64,000 nucleotides of DNA from Parabacteroides sp. AM08-6 (GTDB lineage: Bacteria > Bacteroidota > Bacteroidia > Bacteroidales > Tannerellaceae): NCBI RefSeq assembly GCF_003473295.1, contig NZ_QRMP01000015.1, positions 1 to 64,000 of the forward strand. The letters are read 5' to 3'. Positions 62,782 through 64,000 of this stretch are shown here, piece after piece (positions within the stretch are counted from its first letter, which is position 1; each line of letters begins with the position of its first letter). A model generated the notes under the pieces. It did not search any database. It saw nothing but the letters and a program-made list of their open reading frames with translations, and was not told the DNA's origin. The translations under genes were made by a program, and so were the position numbers.

Positions 62782-62847
62782 GCAGTTGACAGTCTATTTG
62801 ATATATTCTGTTTTAGTCCCTTAAAAAATTTGGAGACTGTCGACTGC
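62782..62847 (+). terminator. Long-loop hairpin after the peroxiredoxin gene
   Basis: GCAGTTGACAGTCT pairs with AGACTGTCGACTGC (62782-62795 with 62834-62847, one G-U), loop of 38. No U-tract directly after it. May be a processing structure rather than a terminator. Confidence 0.4.
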
Positions 62848-62895
62848 TTGTTTCATATAACTTGTTCTATCCGGAGATAATTCTATAAAAAACCT

Positions 62896-62903
62896 TATAT
62901 TTG
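62896..62903 (+). promoter_or_regulatory. -7 box TATATTTG upstream of the M64 peptidase gene
   Basis: Fits TAnnTTTG, 34 bases before the ATG at 62938. Confidence 0.55.
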
Positions 62904-62937
62904 CGAGTATTAACAACACATAATAACGCATGCTAAT

Positions 62938-64000
62938 ATGAAAACAAAAATTTCACTCCTTTTAATCACGTTCTTTTATTGTTGTTCCCTTTTTGCGCAA
63001 AATGAATTTGACAAATACTTTGAAAAGAAAAGTCTACGCGTGGATTTCGCATTAAGCGGTAATGCAGCTTCCCAATCGGCAGCCATTCAGCAATTACGGG
63101 AAGAACCGGTCTGGGGTGGCCCTGTAAAGAACTTGATAGATAAATTCAATTACGGCGGATATTATGTGAACGTTTACGACAAGGCCAGTAACAAACTCAT
63201 CTATTCACGTGGTTTCAATACCTTATTTGAAGAATGGCGCAGTACTGAACCGGCTAAGACCGAGACACAATCGTGGACAAACAGTACATCCATTCCTTTC
63301 CCGAAATCGAAAATTGTACTGGAAATTACGGCACGTGACAAAGCGGATATGCAATTTCATCCTTTACTGACAACAGATGTGGACCCGGCAAGTATTTTTA
63401 TTGACAGGGGAAAACTAAAGAGCAATACAGTTTTTCAAATACAAAACAACGGAAACTCTTCAGAAAAAGTCGATTTGGTATTTATAGCCGAAGGGTATAC
63501 TGCTACCGAACAGGAAAAATTTGTAGCCGATGCCAAACGTTTTACAGAGGCTTTGTTCGCCACGCCGCCTTATACAGACCATCGCAATGATTTTAATGTA
63601 TGGGCTGTAGAACTGGCATCCGAAGAATCAGGCACAGATATTTCGGGGAAAGGCATTTTCAAAAATACGGCTCTGAACACCGGCTATTATACATTCGGTG
63701 TAGATCGTTATTTAACCACACAAGATATGAAATCCATCCGCGATGCAGTTTGGAATGTACCTTGCGATGCCATCTTCCTGCTTATTAATACTGATACTTA
63801 CGGTGGAGGAGGCATGTACAATTTCTACGCATGCGGAACAGCTGATAACCCGCGGACTCCAGTTGTATTTACCCACGAGTTCGGGCATAGTTTCGCAGGT
63901 TTAGCTGATGAATACTTTTCGTCCGAAGTAGCTTATCAGGACTTCTACAACTTGAAGTATGAACCATGGGAGCCGAACATCACAACTTTAGTAGATTTCG
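62938..64000 (+). CDS. M64 family metallopeptidase, cut by the window edge
   Basis: The first 354 codons of an exported protein: signal peptide (about 1-20, FAQN), an N-terminal beta domain (about 25-165), and the start of the catalytic domain with SEKVDLVFIAEGYT, then the zinc motif THEFGHSFAGLADEY (His313, Glu314, His317, Asp323). This HExxHxxGxxDE layout marks the M64 (IgA peptidase-like) family common in gut Bacteroidales; activity on immunoglobulin is established for few members, so the substrate here is unknown. The reading frame is open to the last base, so the true gene is longer. Confidence 0.92.
   Translation, partial: MKTKISLLLITFFYCCSLFAQNEFDKYFEKKSLRVDFALSGNAASQSAAIQQLREEPVWGGPVKNLIDKFNYGGYYVNVYDKASNKLIYSRGFNTLFEEWRSTEPAKTETQSWTNSTSIPFPKSKIVLEITARDKADMQFHPLLTTDVDPASIFIDRGKLKSNTVFQIQNNGNSSEKVDLVFIAEGYTATEQEKFVADAKRFTEALFATPPYTDHRNDFNVWAVELASEESGTDISGKGIFKNTALNTGYYTFGVDRYLTTQDMKSIRDAVWNVPCDAIFLLINTDTYGGGGMYNFYACGTADNPRTPVVFTHEFGHSFAGLADEYFSSEVAYQDFYNLKYEPWEPNITTLVDF

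Overview
The window looks like a chromosomal segment of a gut Bacteroidales bacterium, most likely Parabacteroides or a close Bacteroides relative. The evidence is families typical of that order (DUF4923-like, DUF3256-like and PepSY-like/DUF2874 secreted proteins, DUF4153), many Bacteroidota-type TAnnTTTG promoter -7 boxes, few Shine-Dalgarno sequences, and a split KdpD. The genus is inferred from protein flavour only. I found no rRNA, tRNA, CRISPR array, complete insertion sequence or phage genes.

Layout. 1-9.4 kb holds mixed housekeeping and transport genes: an MFS exporter, a DUF4923-like protein, a PIF1-like helicase, an AspT/YidE transporter, truA, an EamA transporter, a DUF3256-like protein and a PepSY-like lipoprotein. 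9.7-15.1 kb holds a TPR lipoprotein histidine kinase and its LytTR regulator, followed by an OmpA-type barrel and a lipoprotein. 15.2-18.2 kb holds a two-domain PepSY-like lipoprotein and an OmpR-type two-component pair. 18.3-20.8 kb is an ECF sigma operon ending in an outer-membrane barrel. 21.0-27.9 kb is an AraC regulator divergent from a complete RND tripartite efflux pump.

27.9-39.3 kb reads as one regulatory unit. A sigma-54-type response regulator and an NtrY-like kinase lie in an operon behind a TolC-family gene. A separate operon encodes an HlyD adaptor, an ABC ATPase and two FtsX permeases. Both operons begin with a consensus -24/-12 sigma-54 promoter preceded by the same pair of palindromic sites, so the regulator very probably drives its own operon and the ABC exporter, giving a self-activating envelope or export response. 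A diacylglycerol kinase, a 71-residue orphan and a PAP2 phosphatase lie between them.

39.4-43.3 kb holds a secreted GH2 enzyme and a dicarboxylate transporter. 43.6-48.2 kb holds an uncharacterised four-gene cluster: a stand-alone LytTR protein, a membrane-anchored NAGPA-like protein, a predicted TIM-barrel lipoprotein and a 719-residue lipoprotein. 48.3-57.7 kb is a potassium-uptake locus. Two micro-proteins (a 31-residue membrane protein and KdpF), KdpA, KdpB, KdpC, an apparently internally deleted porin, a KdpD sensor half and a separate kinase form one operon, next to a second sigma-54-type regulator. The right end holds an OmpA lipoprotein, a DUF4153 membrane protein and stress genes (Hsp20, ferritin, peroxiredoxin), then an M64 metallopeptidase cut off by the window edge.

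Non-coding structure of note: an 85-bp intergenic repeat present twice 43 kb apart; a 133-bp MITE-like element with perfect 26-bp terminal inverted repeats; a 22-bp palindromic tandem array ending in a 32-bp perfect palindrome; and many intergenic hairpins that act as likely terminators, several of which pair better as RNA on one strand through G-U wobbles.
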